A stretch of 64,000 nucleotides of DNA from assembly GCF_039634785.1 (NCBI RefSeq), contig NZ_JBBIAB010000026.1:1-64000 (forward strand). Reading direction: 5' to 3'. This DNA comes from Tistrella mobilis (GTDB lineage Bacteria > Pseudomonadota > Alphaproteobacteria > Tistrellales > Tistrellaceae). The notes under the pieces are model-generated. The model worked only from the letters and a program-made list of their open reading frames with translations. It searched no databases and was not told where the DNA came from. The translations under genes were made by a program, and so were the position numbers. This document shows, piece by piece, positions 8,383 through 18,300 of the stretch (the stretch's first letter is position 1; each line of letters opens with the position of its first letter).

Positions 8383-9231
8383 CAAGTCGGTGTCGCATCT
8401 ACACCACACAAGTTCGGGTAAACCTGTACGGTGGGGCCGGCGGCATCGCGTCATGCCCTCCGTCCCATACATCCCCCCGCGCCATCGCACGACCGGGCTG
8501 CGACCCCGACTATAGGGTGCCTGCCCGGAGATGTCCATCGCGTTTCGATGGTGTGGGTGATGATGTTCGCGCCCAGGGTGGGGCATGGCGATCCGGGCGG
8601 GAGAACCCCGACGAGCCCTGACCGAAAGGGTGGGGCGGGGATGGGTGAATATTGCACCGCATTCACCGGAAGCCGGGCCCGTCCGGCCCAGTCCGGGCGA
8701 TCGCCCCGGCATTCTGCACCGGTCGGACCGTCGCTTGCGGATGCGGCGTTAACCATGATGTGACGCCGTCCTTTTCCGGATATGTTCCCGTTTCATACGA
8801 AACGACTACAACCATAAGGAGAGTAATTACAACCGGACTTGGAACATATCAGGGGTATATCAGGAAAATCAGGCCGGCCGGGGGCTTGCAGCCTGCGGCT
8901 GTCGATCACAGTGCGATGATATGTCACTCAGCATCCGGCCGGTTGCGGTGCGGGCGTTTACCTTTTGTAAATGTTGCAATGCAGCATGGCGCCGAGACAT
9001 GTTTCTTGTTCTTGTGAATTGTGCAGTTTCATGTGAGGTATAGCACACGGGATGTCAGGCGCTTTAAGGAAATTTAAATAAAATGTTCAATGCTTGCCCC
9101 TGCTCCGATGCCGATTGCCCCGAAAACACGCCGAAAACGTGTATGATTCTGTGCCTGTACGCGCCTTGTTCCGATGGTTTTGCGGCGCAAGACGAAACCG
9201 TTATGTTCTCGTCGGGCAGAGCAGGGCAGGC
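8383..9231. other. Long non-coding interval between exporter operon and collar operon
   Basis: No open frame here has a convincing composition. From about 8770 to 9110 the DNA becomes distinctly AT-richer than its surroundings, with stretches such as AAGGAAATTTAAATAAAATG at 9067-9085. It lies between a rightward operon and the end of a leftward one, so a conventional promoter is not required. It could hold a small RNA or regulator-binding DNA. I cannot name an element. Confidence 0.4.
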
Positions 9232-9258
9232 GGGCGCGCGACCAGGAATCGCGCGCCC
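9232..9258. other. Perfect 10-bp inverted repeat
   Basis: GGGCGCGCGA and TCGCGCGCCC are exact complements around a 7-nt loop. No T-run follows on either strand. It lies about 100 bp beyond the collar-operon terminator in that operon's direction, and could be a second stop or an mRNA-stabilising hairpin. Confidence 0.45.
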
Positions 9259-9349
9259 GAAGGGGGCGGGGGTGACGGTCGGGCAGGGCGAAATCGGTGA
9301 CGCCGTCGTCGCCGAAACGGCTGCTGATGGCGGCGAACAGCTCGGCCCG

Positions 9350-9385
9350 AATAAAAGGGGCACGCGGATCGTCTCCGCGTGCCCC
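9350..9385 (-). terminator. Rho-independent terminator of the tail-collar operon
   Basis: A perfect 12-bp stem (GGGGCACGCGGA / TCCGCGTGCCCC, loop TCGTC) is followed on the minus strand by TTTTATTCG. It starts 30 bp after the last collar gene, so it ends the leftward transcript. Confidence 0.88.
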
Positions 9386-9415
9386 CTGATGCGTCGTTGA
9401 CGGTGTGGCGCCCGA

Positions 9416-10015
9416 TCAGCCCTGCGGCGGATAAATGCCGTAGAGCGGGGTGATGTATTGCAGCACCGCGTAAGGCTGCATGATCTGGACCGGGACGTTC
9501 ATGCCCGACGAGCCGACGGCGACCTGGCCGTTCATCTGCACCGGCAGGGTCGCTTCCGGGTCCTGTTTGGCGACGAACAGATTGGCGGGCCGGGTGGGGG
9601 AACCGGGCGCATTGGTCTGCACGAAATTACCATTGCCCAGGACGACGTTATTGGCCGGCTCGGACTCGGTCGCGTCGGTGGTGGCGACCGGAATTGCGCC
9701 CTGCAGCTCTGCCGTAACGGTATGGGTGTGATGGGCCAGATTATTGCCGGTCAGCGTGACGGTCTCGCTGCCGCCGGTCTGGCCCAGGGCATAGTTCGAC
9801 AGGCCGGGCCCCTGGCCCGCGCCCAGGGGCGTGCGGCCGATCAGGTTGGGCAGGGCAAAGGTGGTCTGGCCATCGCCGCCGAAAGTCGTACCGATCAGGC
9901 CGAACAGGGCGTCGTTCTGCGCGATCGACAGCAACTGGCCGTTGCAGAAGGTATAGCCGCGCGGTGCAAAGCTCGGCGCCCAGAGGAACACGGCCCCCAG
10001 ATAAACTCCGTCCAT
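9416..10015 (-). CDS. Phage tail-collar domain protein (third of three)
   Basis: This 199-residue protein has an N-terminal collar domain: FAPRGYTFCNGQLLSIAQN, then GTTFGGDGQTTFALPNL and a His-rich LAHHTHTV. A variable middle follows, and it ends in the shared QPYAVLQYITPLYGIYPP motif. Proteins of this type (also annotated microcystin-dependent protein, MdpB) are beta-rich, resemble the tips of phage short tail fibres and occur in bacteria outside prophages, usually as tandem triplets. There is no signal peptide. AGGAG eight bases upstream supports ATG 10015. It is the last gene of a four-gene operon divergent from the giant surface protein and ends at a strong terminator. The molecular role is unknown. 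Confidence 0.85.
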   Translation of the reverse strand: MDGVYLGAVFLWAPSFAPRGYTFCNGQLLSIAQNDALFGLIGTTFGGDGQTTFALPNLIGRTPLGAGQGPGLSNYALGQTGGSETVTLTGNNLAHHTHTVTAELQGAIPVATTDATESEPANNVVLGNGNFVQTNAPGSPTRPANLFVAKQDPEATLPVQMNGQVAVGSSGMNVPVQIMQPYAVLQYITPLYGIYPPQG

Positions 10016-10047
10016 CGGTTCTCTCCTGTTTTCGCGTCGGGGGCCGG

Positions 10048-10641
10048 TCAGCTGCGCGGCGGGAAAATGCCGTACATGGCGATGATGATGTTCAGGCCCA
10101 GATAGGGCTGGGTGATCGGGGTCTGGGCCGTATGGCCGGTCACCCCGAAGGTGACCGTGCCGCCGGACGCCCCCGCCGCCGAGGTGACATCCCCCGGGCC
10201 GGCTGCATAGGCGTTGACCGGGGCTGAAATCTCGCTGCCTCCGTTGTCGAAGATCGTGTGCGCCGTGCCGAAGGCGAGCCCCGTGGCCGGCCCGTTGGTA
10301 TCGGCCTGGGTGGCGGTGGCCGGCAGGGTGCCGGTGACCGGGCTGACCGCATGGGTATGGGCCGGCATATTGGTCATCAGCAAGGTGGTCTGGTCGGTGC
10401 CGGCGACTTCGCCTTCGACATAGATGGTGCCGGTGGTCGAGCGGCCGGCGGCCAGGCCGGCGCGGCCGCGCAGATCGGGCAGGGCGAAGGTCTGGATGCC
10501 GTTACCGCCATAGATGGTGCCGATCAGCGAAAACAGTGCGGTGTTCTGGCTGATCGCCATCAGCTGATTGGCGCAGTAGGCCCAGTTGCGGGGGGCGAAA
10601 TTCGGCGCCCAATGCATGCAGAGTCCGATATAGGGGTTCAT
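10048..10641 (-). CDS. Phage tail-collar domain protein (second of three)
   Basis: This 197-residue paralogue of its neighbours has the collar core APNFAPRNWAYCANQLMAIS, the GTIYGGNGIQTFALPDLRGR strand region, PAHTHAV in the middle and a C-terminal QPYLGLNIIIAMYGIFPP. The central 70 residues (AYAAGPGDVTSAAGASGG) differ from both paralogues, as expected if the middle is the variable head and the ends the conserved scaffold. There is no signal sequence, so export or assembly must rely on another route. It sits 32 bp before the third collar gene and 100 bp after the first. Confidence 0.85.
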   Translation of the reverse strand: MNPYIGLCMHWAPNFAPRNWAYCANQLMAISQNTALFSLIGTIYGGNGIQTFALPDLRGRAGLAAGRSTTGTIYVEGEVAGTDQTTLLMTNMPAHTHAVSPVTGTLPATATQADTNGPATGLAFGTAHTIFDNGGSEISAPVNAYAAGPGDVTSAAGASGGTVTFGVTGHTAQTPITQPYLGLNIIIAMYGIFPPRS

Positions 10642-10673
10642 CTTTCCGAAACCTTATGGATGGTGGAGACCAT

Positions 10674-10707
10674 GTGGATGGCGACCGGGCCCGTGGATGG
10701 CGACCGG
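10674..10707. repeat. Short direct repeat between collar genes
   Basis: GTGGATGGCGACCGG occurs twice with a 19-bp period in the 100-bp gap between the first and second collar genes. No function is suggested. Confidence 0.6.
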
Positions 10708-10741
10708 AGCAGTGCCGGCCCGGCTGCGCAGCGGAAACCGG

Positions 10742-11335
10742 TCAGCTGCGCGGCGGATAGATGCCCTGCATCGCAAAGATGAAGTTGAGCGCCGTATAGG
10801 GCTGCATGATCGAAAAGGGCTGGGAGTTGCCGGTGGGGGTCGCGGTCAGATCCCCCGGCATGGTGACCGGCAGCACGGCATTGGCCTGAGCGGTGGTGAA
10901 ATTCGACACCGGAAAGGTCTGGGCGGCCGGGCCGCTGCCGATGCGGACCGATCCGGTGGCGAGCACGCCGGTGGCCGGATCGGGCGCCGTGGCCGGGGCG
11001 GTCGACAGCGGCAGGGCCGGGCGCAGCTCGGGCAGGGCGAAATGGGTATGGGCCGGCAGGGTCTGATCGGTCATGGTCTGGGTTTCGCTGCCGGCCGCCT
11101 GGCCCAGAGAAACCGGTGACAGGCCGGGGCCGTTGCCGGTACCGACGGGGATGCGGCTGCGCAGGTCGGGCAGGGCGAAGGTGGTGCTGCCGTTGCCGCC
11201 ATAGGTGGTGCCGATCAGCGCGAACACCGCCTGATTCTGGGCGATCGAGAGGATCTGGCCGTGGCAGAAGGCCCATCCCTTGGGCGCGAAATTCGGCATC
11301 CAGGTCACGATGCTGGCGATGAAGGGTGAGTCCAT
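10742..11335 (-). CDS. Phage tail-collar domain protein (first of three)
   Basis: This 197-residue collar protein has the same order of elements as its two paralogues: MPNFAPKGWAFCHGQILSIA, GTTYGGNGSTTFALPDLRSR, a GSETQTMT loop, PAHTHFALPEL, and the closing QPYTALNFIFAMQGIYPP. The Cys in the CxGQ/CxNQ position is present in all three proteins. The variable middle is Pro/Ala/Thr-rich. The gene follows the DUF6916-like gene after 143 bp on the same strand. Tandem collar triplets with a small partner gene recur in proteobacterial genomes; here the set faces away from the giant surface-protein gene. Confidence 0.86.
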   Translation of the reverse strand: MDSPFIASIVTWMPNFAPKGWAFCHGQILSIAQNQAVFALIGTTYGGNGSTTFALPDLRSRIPVGTGNGPGLSPVSLGQAAGSETQTMTDQTLPAHTHFALPELRPALPLSTAPATAPDPATGVLATGSVRIGSGPAAQTFPVSNFTTAQANAVLPVTMPGDLTATPTGNSQPFSIMQPYTALNFIFAMQGIYPPRS

Positions 11336-11478
11336 ATCCGGTCTCCGTCCTCGTCCTGTTCCGTCTTGTTGTCGACATGGCTGTCGTCGCGACGTGGCGA
11401 TGCGGTCGCCCGGCCGGGCCGCAGCCGGTGGTTTCGGCAGGCGTTGGTATCAGTGGGCCTTGGTATCAGTGGGGGGCG

Positions 11479-11802
11479 TCAATTGAAGATCGCTTCGTAG
11501 TGATTGCCCGGCACCGGCCGCCCGGTCGACGGATCGACCGGTGCGATCACCGGGCAGATGAACATCATCTTCAGCAGCCCCAGCCGGGGATGGGCGATGT
11601 CGTAGCTGTTGGCCGGCAGGTAGATCTGGGGGGGGCCGCGGAAGATCAGGCTGAAGCCCAGGCGGCGCTGGCCGGTCAACATGGCCTGGATACCGGGCTG
11701 GGCGGACACCAGGGTCAGCGGCAGATTGCCCTGGGGCAGGCGCACATGGAATTCGGTGCCCACATGCGGCGCGAAGGTTTCAAAGGTGAAGTTCTCGAAC
11801 AT
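11479..11802 (-). CDS. Small DUF6916-like protein, first gene of the collar operon
   Basis: The protein is 107 residues: MFENFTFETFAPHVGTEFHV at the N-terminus, then alternating beta-strands including RRLGFSLIFRGP and a hydrophobic LLKMMFICPVIAP near the C-terminus. It resembles the small DUF6916-type proteins that accompany tail-collar triplets; I recall this family only loosely. The ATG at 11802 is preferred: the open frame continues upstream to 11916, but that part would be translated from a 14-bp tandem repeat and looks non-coding. Its role could be a scaffold or chaperone for the collar proteins, which is inference. Confidence 0.75.
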   Translation of the reverse strand: MFENFTFETFAPHVGTEFHVRLPQGNLPLTLVSAQPGIQAMLTGQRRLGFSLIFRGPPQIYLPANSYDIAHPRLGLLKMMFICPVIAPVDPSTGRPVPGNHYEAIFN

Positions 11803-11852
11803 CCCACATCCCGATGGTTGACCGGCGGCAGACCCCGCGGGATGCAGCCCCG

Positions 11853-11905
11853 CACCAGCCTGGCCGCACCAGCCTGGCCGCACCAGCCTGGCCGCACCAG
11901 CCTGG
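11853..11905. repeat. 14-bp tandem repeat in the divergent promoter region
   Basis: The unit CACCAGCCTGGCCG is repeated nearly four times (starts at 11853, 11867, 11881 and 11895; the last is incomplete). It lies 51 bp upstream of the DUF6916-like start and about 400 bp upstream of the giant gene. The unit length is not a multiple of three, so copy-number change would alter promoter or leader spacing. The arms can also pair locally. Confidence 0.8.
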
Positions 11906-11965
11906 ATTGTATGCATCTGCGGCGCATTCCCGCCGTTTCGCTTGGCGGTTGCCGTGCGTGATTAA

Positions 11966-11984
11966 TGTCGCATGGTTTGCGACA
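11966..11984. promoter_or_regulatory. Candidate operator between collar operon and giant gene
   Basis: TGTCGCA and TGCGACA form a perfect 7-bp inverted repeat with a 5-nt spacer, a typical dimeric-regulator site. It lies in the 505-bp divergent intergenic region (11803-12307) that must contain promoters for both operons. The regulator is unknown. Confidence 0.5.
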
Positions 11985-12307
11985 GGAGTCTTGCCCGTCA
12001 TGTGAGGGCGAGGTTAATGGCCGTTGATATAGCTCAAATGCTTGGGATCGTTGAAAAACGCGCCGAATCAATCTTCTGGAGCACCGCTTCGTCGGGCGCA
12101 CGCCCCGAAAGCCGCTTTTCGGGTCAGTAAGGTTCAGCTAGGTTAACCAAAACCCGACGAAGGTACGCTGCGTCCGGCCGGACGGGTGTATCGTTGCGAT
12201 ATGCGGCACTTCGTGAAGAAGAACCGCCGGCGCCGCGGGAATGACAGTCAGACCGGGTGCGGAGATCACGTCGCCCGGTCGTCACGGGGTTTCGGGGGAC
12301 GGGTATC

Positions 12308-15300
12308 ATGCGCCGCTTTCGTCGTCGGGGAGATCATGCCAGCCGTCACATCACCGGGCCGCGCCGCCCGGGCCGGCGGGGGGCGCTGGCCCAGGCGCTT
12401 GAACCACGGATGATGTTCGATGCCGCCGGTGTCGCCACCGCGGCAGAGGCGCTGCAGGATCAGGCCGCCCAGGATGCCGCGCAGGAACTGCACCCCGATA
12501 CCGCGGGCGACGGCAGTGCGGCCGATACCGGCCATCAGGCCGATGCCCATGACGCTGCCGCCCTGGTGGAGACCGCCGCCCAGGGCGGCGATGACGGATC
12601 GGATGTGACGGCGGCCCCCGCCGCGGCGGGCGACCGGCGCGAGGTCGCCTTCATCGACACCCGCGTCACCGACTGGCAGACCCTGGCCGCCGGCCTGGCC
12701 CAGGATGTCGAAATCGTGGTGCTGGATGCCGGCCGCGACGGGCTGGAACAGATCGCCGACTGGATGGCCGAACAGTCGGGGGCAGTGGATGCCATCCACA
12801 TCATTTCGGAAGGCAGTGTCGGCGAAATCTGGCTGGGATCTTCCACCCTCTCGGACAGGAATATCGATGACCGGGCCGGCGACCTGGCGGTGATCGGCGC
12901 CGGCCTGGCCGAGGATGGCGACATCCTGCTTTACGGCTGCGACGTAGCCGGCGGCAGCGACGGCCTGGCCTTTCTGGGCCGGCTGGCAGAGCTGACCGGC
13001 GCCGATGTCGCCGCCTCGGACGATGCCACCGGCAGCGTCGCCGCCAATGGCGGTGGCCGTTTCGGCGACTGGGATCTGGAAGTGTCGATCGGCCGGGTCG
13101 ACACCACCATCGCGGTGACCGAGGACACCCGCGCCGGCTATGACGGCCTGATGGCGACCTTCACCGCCGGCACCGAGGCCCAGCTGGAAACCGCGATCGT
13201 CAATGCCAATGCGGCGGCCGGCACCGACCAGATCGACATCACCGCCGATATCACGCTGGGCAGCGGCGCCACCGGTTTCACCACGATCACCGACAATGTC
13301 GTGATCCAGTCCAGCACCGCGGCGACCCGCGACATTCTGGCCGCCAACATCACCGATGGCAGCGTGTTCACGGTCAGCGATGCCACGGTCACCTTTGCGC
13401 GGCTGGCGATCGATGGTGCGGCGAAGACCTCGGGCGGCGGTGCCGGCATCAATTTCTCGTCCACCGGCTCGGACACGCTGACGCTGACCGACATGACCAT
13501 GACCGGTCTGCATGCCACCCAAGGCGGCGCGATCTTTATCAGCGGCGGTCAGCTGGCGATGACCGGCACCAACAGCTTCGTCGACAACCAGGCGACCAGC
13601 GGCGCCGGTGGCGCGATCTATATTTCCGGCGGAAATTTCATTCACACGGTCACCGGCCAGTTCACCACCAACACCGCGACCACCCAGGGCGGTGCGATCT
13701 ATCAGACCAGTGCGGCCGGCGCCACGCTGAATGTGACCGACAGCAGTTTCGATCAGAACAGTGCGACCCAGGCCGGTGGTGCGATCCGCATTGAGGGGAA
13801 TACCTCCGGCAACATCACCTTCTCCGTGGCCGATAGCAGCTTTAGTGGCAATACGGGGGGCTTGGGTGGCGCGATCTCGACGCGAACGGGCGGTGGGTCG
13901 ACCACAATCGAGCGGTCGACCTTCACTAGTAATGAAACGACTAACGGCAGCGGTGGCGGCGGCGCTGTCGAGTTGGGCGGCACAGCTACGGCTTCCGAGG
14001 CCTTCATTACTGATAGCACGTTTACACAGAACACGGCTAGCGGCACTGGGGGGAGTGGCGGTGCTGTCCTCATTGCGTCTAATGCCTTGGTTGATCTTGA
14101 TATTGTTCGATCTACCTTCGATCGCAATGTTGCGACCAGCAGCGGTAGTGGTGGCGCCGTCGCACTACTCGGCACCAGCAGCACCGTTTCTGTGGTCAAT
14201 TCTACCTTTTCCGGGAACACAGCGACCTTCGGCAGCGCGATCGAAAGCACCTCGGCGCTCACCGTGGCGCACAGCACCTTTTCGGGCAACAGCGCGACCA
14301 ACGGCATGAATAACGGCACGATCGATTCCTATGGCGGCTCGGTCAGTGTCAGCCATACGATTCTGGCCAACAACACCGGCTGGGGCGTGAACGTCACCGG
14401 CGGCAGTGCGACCAATGTCGGCTGGAACATCTATTTCGGCAACAGCCTTGACAATAACGGCTTGGATGCGGGTCCCGGTACCGATCTGACCACCGATCCC
14501 AATCTGGGGGCGCTGGCGGATAATGGCGGCTATACCCAGACGATGAAGCCGGGCACCGGCAGCTCGGCGATCGATGCCGGCAATGCCTCGATCACCGGCC
14601 AGCCCGCCACCGACCAGACCGGCGCCACCCGCATTTCCGGCAGCGCCATCGATATCGGTGCGGTCGAAGCTGTGAACGACACCACCCCGGTGCTGGGCGG
14701 CCCGCGGACCGTGAGCTGGACCGAAGGCGACGCGCCGGTCATCCTGCTGCCCGATATCACGGTCGCCGATGACGACGGCGACCTGATCACCTCGGCGCGG
14801 GTCTGGATCTCCAACCCGCATGATGGCGATGTGCTCGCGATCACCTCGCCCGGGCCCTACAGTGCCAGCGTGGCGATGGAAGGCGGCCTTCTCGTCCTGA
14901 CGCTGACCGGCAGCGGCACGGCGGCGCAGATGCAGGCGGCGCTGCGGACGGTCACCTATTCGTCCACCTCCGACGCCCCCACCTGGGGCAATACCGGATC
15001 GGCCTATACCCCCGATGCCGCCGGCTCGCGCATCCTCCGCGTCACCGTCACCGATGCCGACGGCGCCACCTCGGACGAGTTGGTCGGCAGCGGCGTCCAG
15101 GTTACCAGTGTGGACGACGATCCACCGGCGATTTCCGCCGACACCTTCGTCTATACCCCTGGTGCCTATGGGTCAGACGGCTATGCGAACTTCGCGCCGG
15201 ACCTGTTCCTCATCGACGACACGGCGATGATAAAATCGGTGACGGTGCAGCTGGTCGCCTCCCCGGACGGGTCCTTGGAGCGCCCGCGCATTCAGGGAAC

Positions 15301-18300
15301 CTATGCTGGTATCAATATCGCTTGGGATGCGGATAGCAAAAAGTATACCTTTACCGGCACCTCGCCCACCGGCACCGCGTCGCTCAATGCCTTCCAGGAG
15401 ATTCTCCGCAATCTCGACTACAAGAACCTGTCGTCGGGGGCCACTGTCGATACGACCGACCGCATCATCCGCTATACGGTCACCGATGCCAATGATCAGG
15501 TCGGCACCTTCGATCTGACGATCGAGATCGACAAGACCCCGACGGTCGCCACCAATACCGGCACCACGGTTGCCGAGGGTGGATCGGGCAGCATCACCAC
15601 CGCGATGCTGGAAGCCTCCGACGATTACGCCACCGGGGCGGATCTGATCTATACGGTGGCGGCGCTCAGTCATCTGACCGTGTCGCTCAACGGCAGCACG
15701 CTGTCGACCGGCGGGACCTTTACCCAGCAGGATATCGACGACGGGCTCGTCACCTTCCAGCATGACGGCGGGGAAACTGCCGGCACCCTGACCTTCACGC
15801 TGAAGCAGTCGTCCGCAAACTATTCGGACTCGGTGCAGCATAGCTTCACCGTCAACACGACGCCGGTGAACGATGCGCCGGTGGTGAACGACACCTCGGC
15901 GTCGCCGCTCTTCAGTGCCGGCGGCTCGCCGGTGGCGGTGGCCGAATCCGCTACCATCGTCGACGTCGACTCCGGCAATCTGACCAGCGTGGTCCTGACC
16001 CTGACCACCCGCCCGGGCGGGACGTCGGATCGTATCGCCATGTCGACCATCGGGGCGGACAATGCAAGTAACTACGGCATCAACGTCGACCCAGACAACG
16101 CCACGGGCACGCTGACCCTTTCGGGCACGGCCTCGGTCGCCCAATATCAGACCGTGCTGCGGGGCGTGGTCTATGCCTATACCGGCGCCACTGCCTCCAT
16201 GCCCGGCGGCGACCGTGTGGTTTCGATCGTCGCGACGGATGACAGCGGCGACAGTGCGACCCAGGCCAGTGCCGCCTTCGAACGCACGGTCGAGGTCGAT
16301 GCCCCGCCGAAGGTCGACACCAATACCGGCACGACGCTGGACGAGGGCGGCTCCACCACCATCACCTCGGCGATGCTGTCGTCGTCGGATACCGAAGACA
16401 CCGATCCGGCCGATGTCACCTATACCCTGACCACGGCGCCGGCTGTGGGCACGCTGAAGCTCAACGGTACGGCGCTGTCGGTGAATGACACCTTCACCCA
16501 GAAGGATATCGACGACGGGCTGCTGACCTACGAGCATGACGGCTCGCAAACCACGTCGGGCAGCTTCGGCTTCTCGGTGAAGGATACGACCAACCACACC
16601 GTCAGCGGTCAGACCTTCGCGATCACCGTAACGGCCGTGAACGACGCGCCCGAGATTACGGCGCCCGGGTCGATCGCCGTGACCGAAGACACCGAGACTG
16701 CGTTGACCGGCATTTCGATTTCGGATGCCGATGCCGGCACCAGCGATGTGACGGTGACCTTCACGGTGGGCGAGGGTGAGCTGGCTGCGACCAGCACCGC
16801 CGATGTCACGGTGGGCGGCACGGCGACCGCGCTGACGCTGACCGGCTCGGTGGCCGACATCAATGCTTTCATCGCGGCCAGTGCGCTGACCTTCACGCCC
16901 GCCGCCGACGCCACCGGCAATGTGACCCTGACCGTCGATGTCGACGACGGCGGCAATACCGGCTCCGGCGGGGCGAAGACCGACACGGCCACGGTGACGC
17001 TGGCGGTCTCTGCGGTGAACGACGCGCCGACCATCGACGGATCGCAGGTCGTGCTGACGACCACCAATGAAAACACCATGTCGACGACCTATTCGGTCAG
17101 CGACTGGCTGACCGATGTGAATTATGCCGATCCCGACAGCGGCGCGGTTTCGGGCATCGCGATCACCGGTATCGTCGGCAACGGCGCCTGGCAGTACACG
17201 ACCGACGGCGACAACTGGTACGGGCTGGGCACGGCGGCATCCGACAGTGCGGCCCTGCTGTTCGCAGCGACCACCCAGTTCCGTTTCGTGCCCGACAACA
17301 ACCGCGGCGGCCCGGCATCGCTGACCTTCCGGGGCTGGGACCAGACCTCGGGCACGGCCACCAGCGGGTCCACGCTCCGCACGGGGGATGCGTCCAGCAC
17401 GGGCGGCAGCACCGCCTATTCCGTGGAAGATTCCCGCGCGGCGATGGTCGTCACCCAGATCAACGATGCGCCGACGCTGTCGACCACCGACATCACGCTG
17501 GATCCGGTGGATCGCAATGACGTGTCGACCCCCATCACCGTCAGCGACCTGCTCACCGATGGCGGCTATGGCGATGTCGATGCCAACCCCGAATCGGGTA
17601 TCGCGATCACCGCGCTGACCGGCACCGGCCGCTGGGAATATTCGACCGACGGCACCAACTGGCATGCGGTCGGCACCGTGTCGGTGAATGCCTCGCTTCT
17701 GCTGGCGGCCGGTGCCCAGCTCCGCTACGACCCGGCCGGCGACACGGCCGAGACCGCGACCATCTCGTTCCGCGCCTGGGACCAGACGATCGGCACCGCC
17801 ACCAACGGTTCCACCCGCGGCACCGCCGACACCACCATCACCGGCAGCTCCAGCGCCTATTCTTCGGCGCTCGCCACCGGCAGCATGGAGGTGACGGTGG
17901 TGAACGAGGCACCGGTGCTGACCGTGCCGGGCTCGCTGACCGTGAACGAGGACACCGATCTTCAGATCACCGGCATTTCGATCGCCGACACCGACGATCT
18001 CGGCCAGGATTACGTGCTGACGATCACCGCCCCGGGCGGTTCGTTCACCGCCACCGGCACCGCCGACGTCACCGTTGCCGCCGGCGGCCAGACCCTGATC
18101 CTCACCGGCAGCCGGGCCGACATCAACGCCTTCATTTCGGGCGGCAATGTGACCTACCGGCCGGGGGTGAACGTCACCGGTACGGTCGATCTCTCGGTCA
18201 GCGTCAGCGACCAGGACGCGGCCTTGCCGGGCACCGATGCCGACACGGTGACCGTGACCGTCGATCCGGTCAACGACGCGCCGGATGTCTACACCATCAA

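Noticed and set aside
9083-9400. Small Cys-rich frame (CPCSDADC...) after an AAGGA-like site
   Set aside because: Only the first 35 residues look unusual. The rest runs through two strong hairpins including the collar-operon terminator, so it is probably chance.
9416-11335. Prophage remnant
   Set aside because: Only collar-domain genes are present. There are no capsid, terminase, integrase, lysis or other tail genes nearby.
11803-11916. N-terminal extension of the DUF6916-like gene
   Set aside because: It would be translated from the 14-bp tandem repeat and has no ribosome site or family resemblance.
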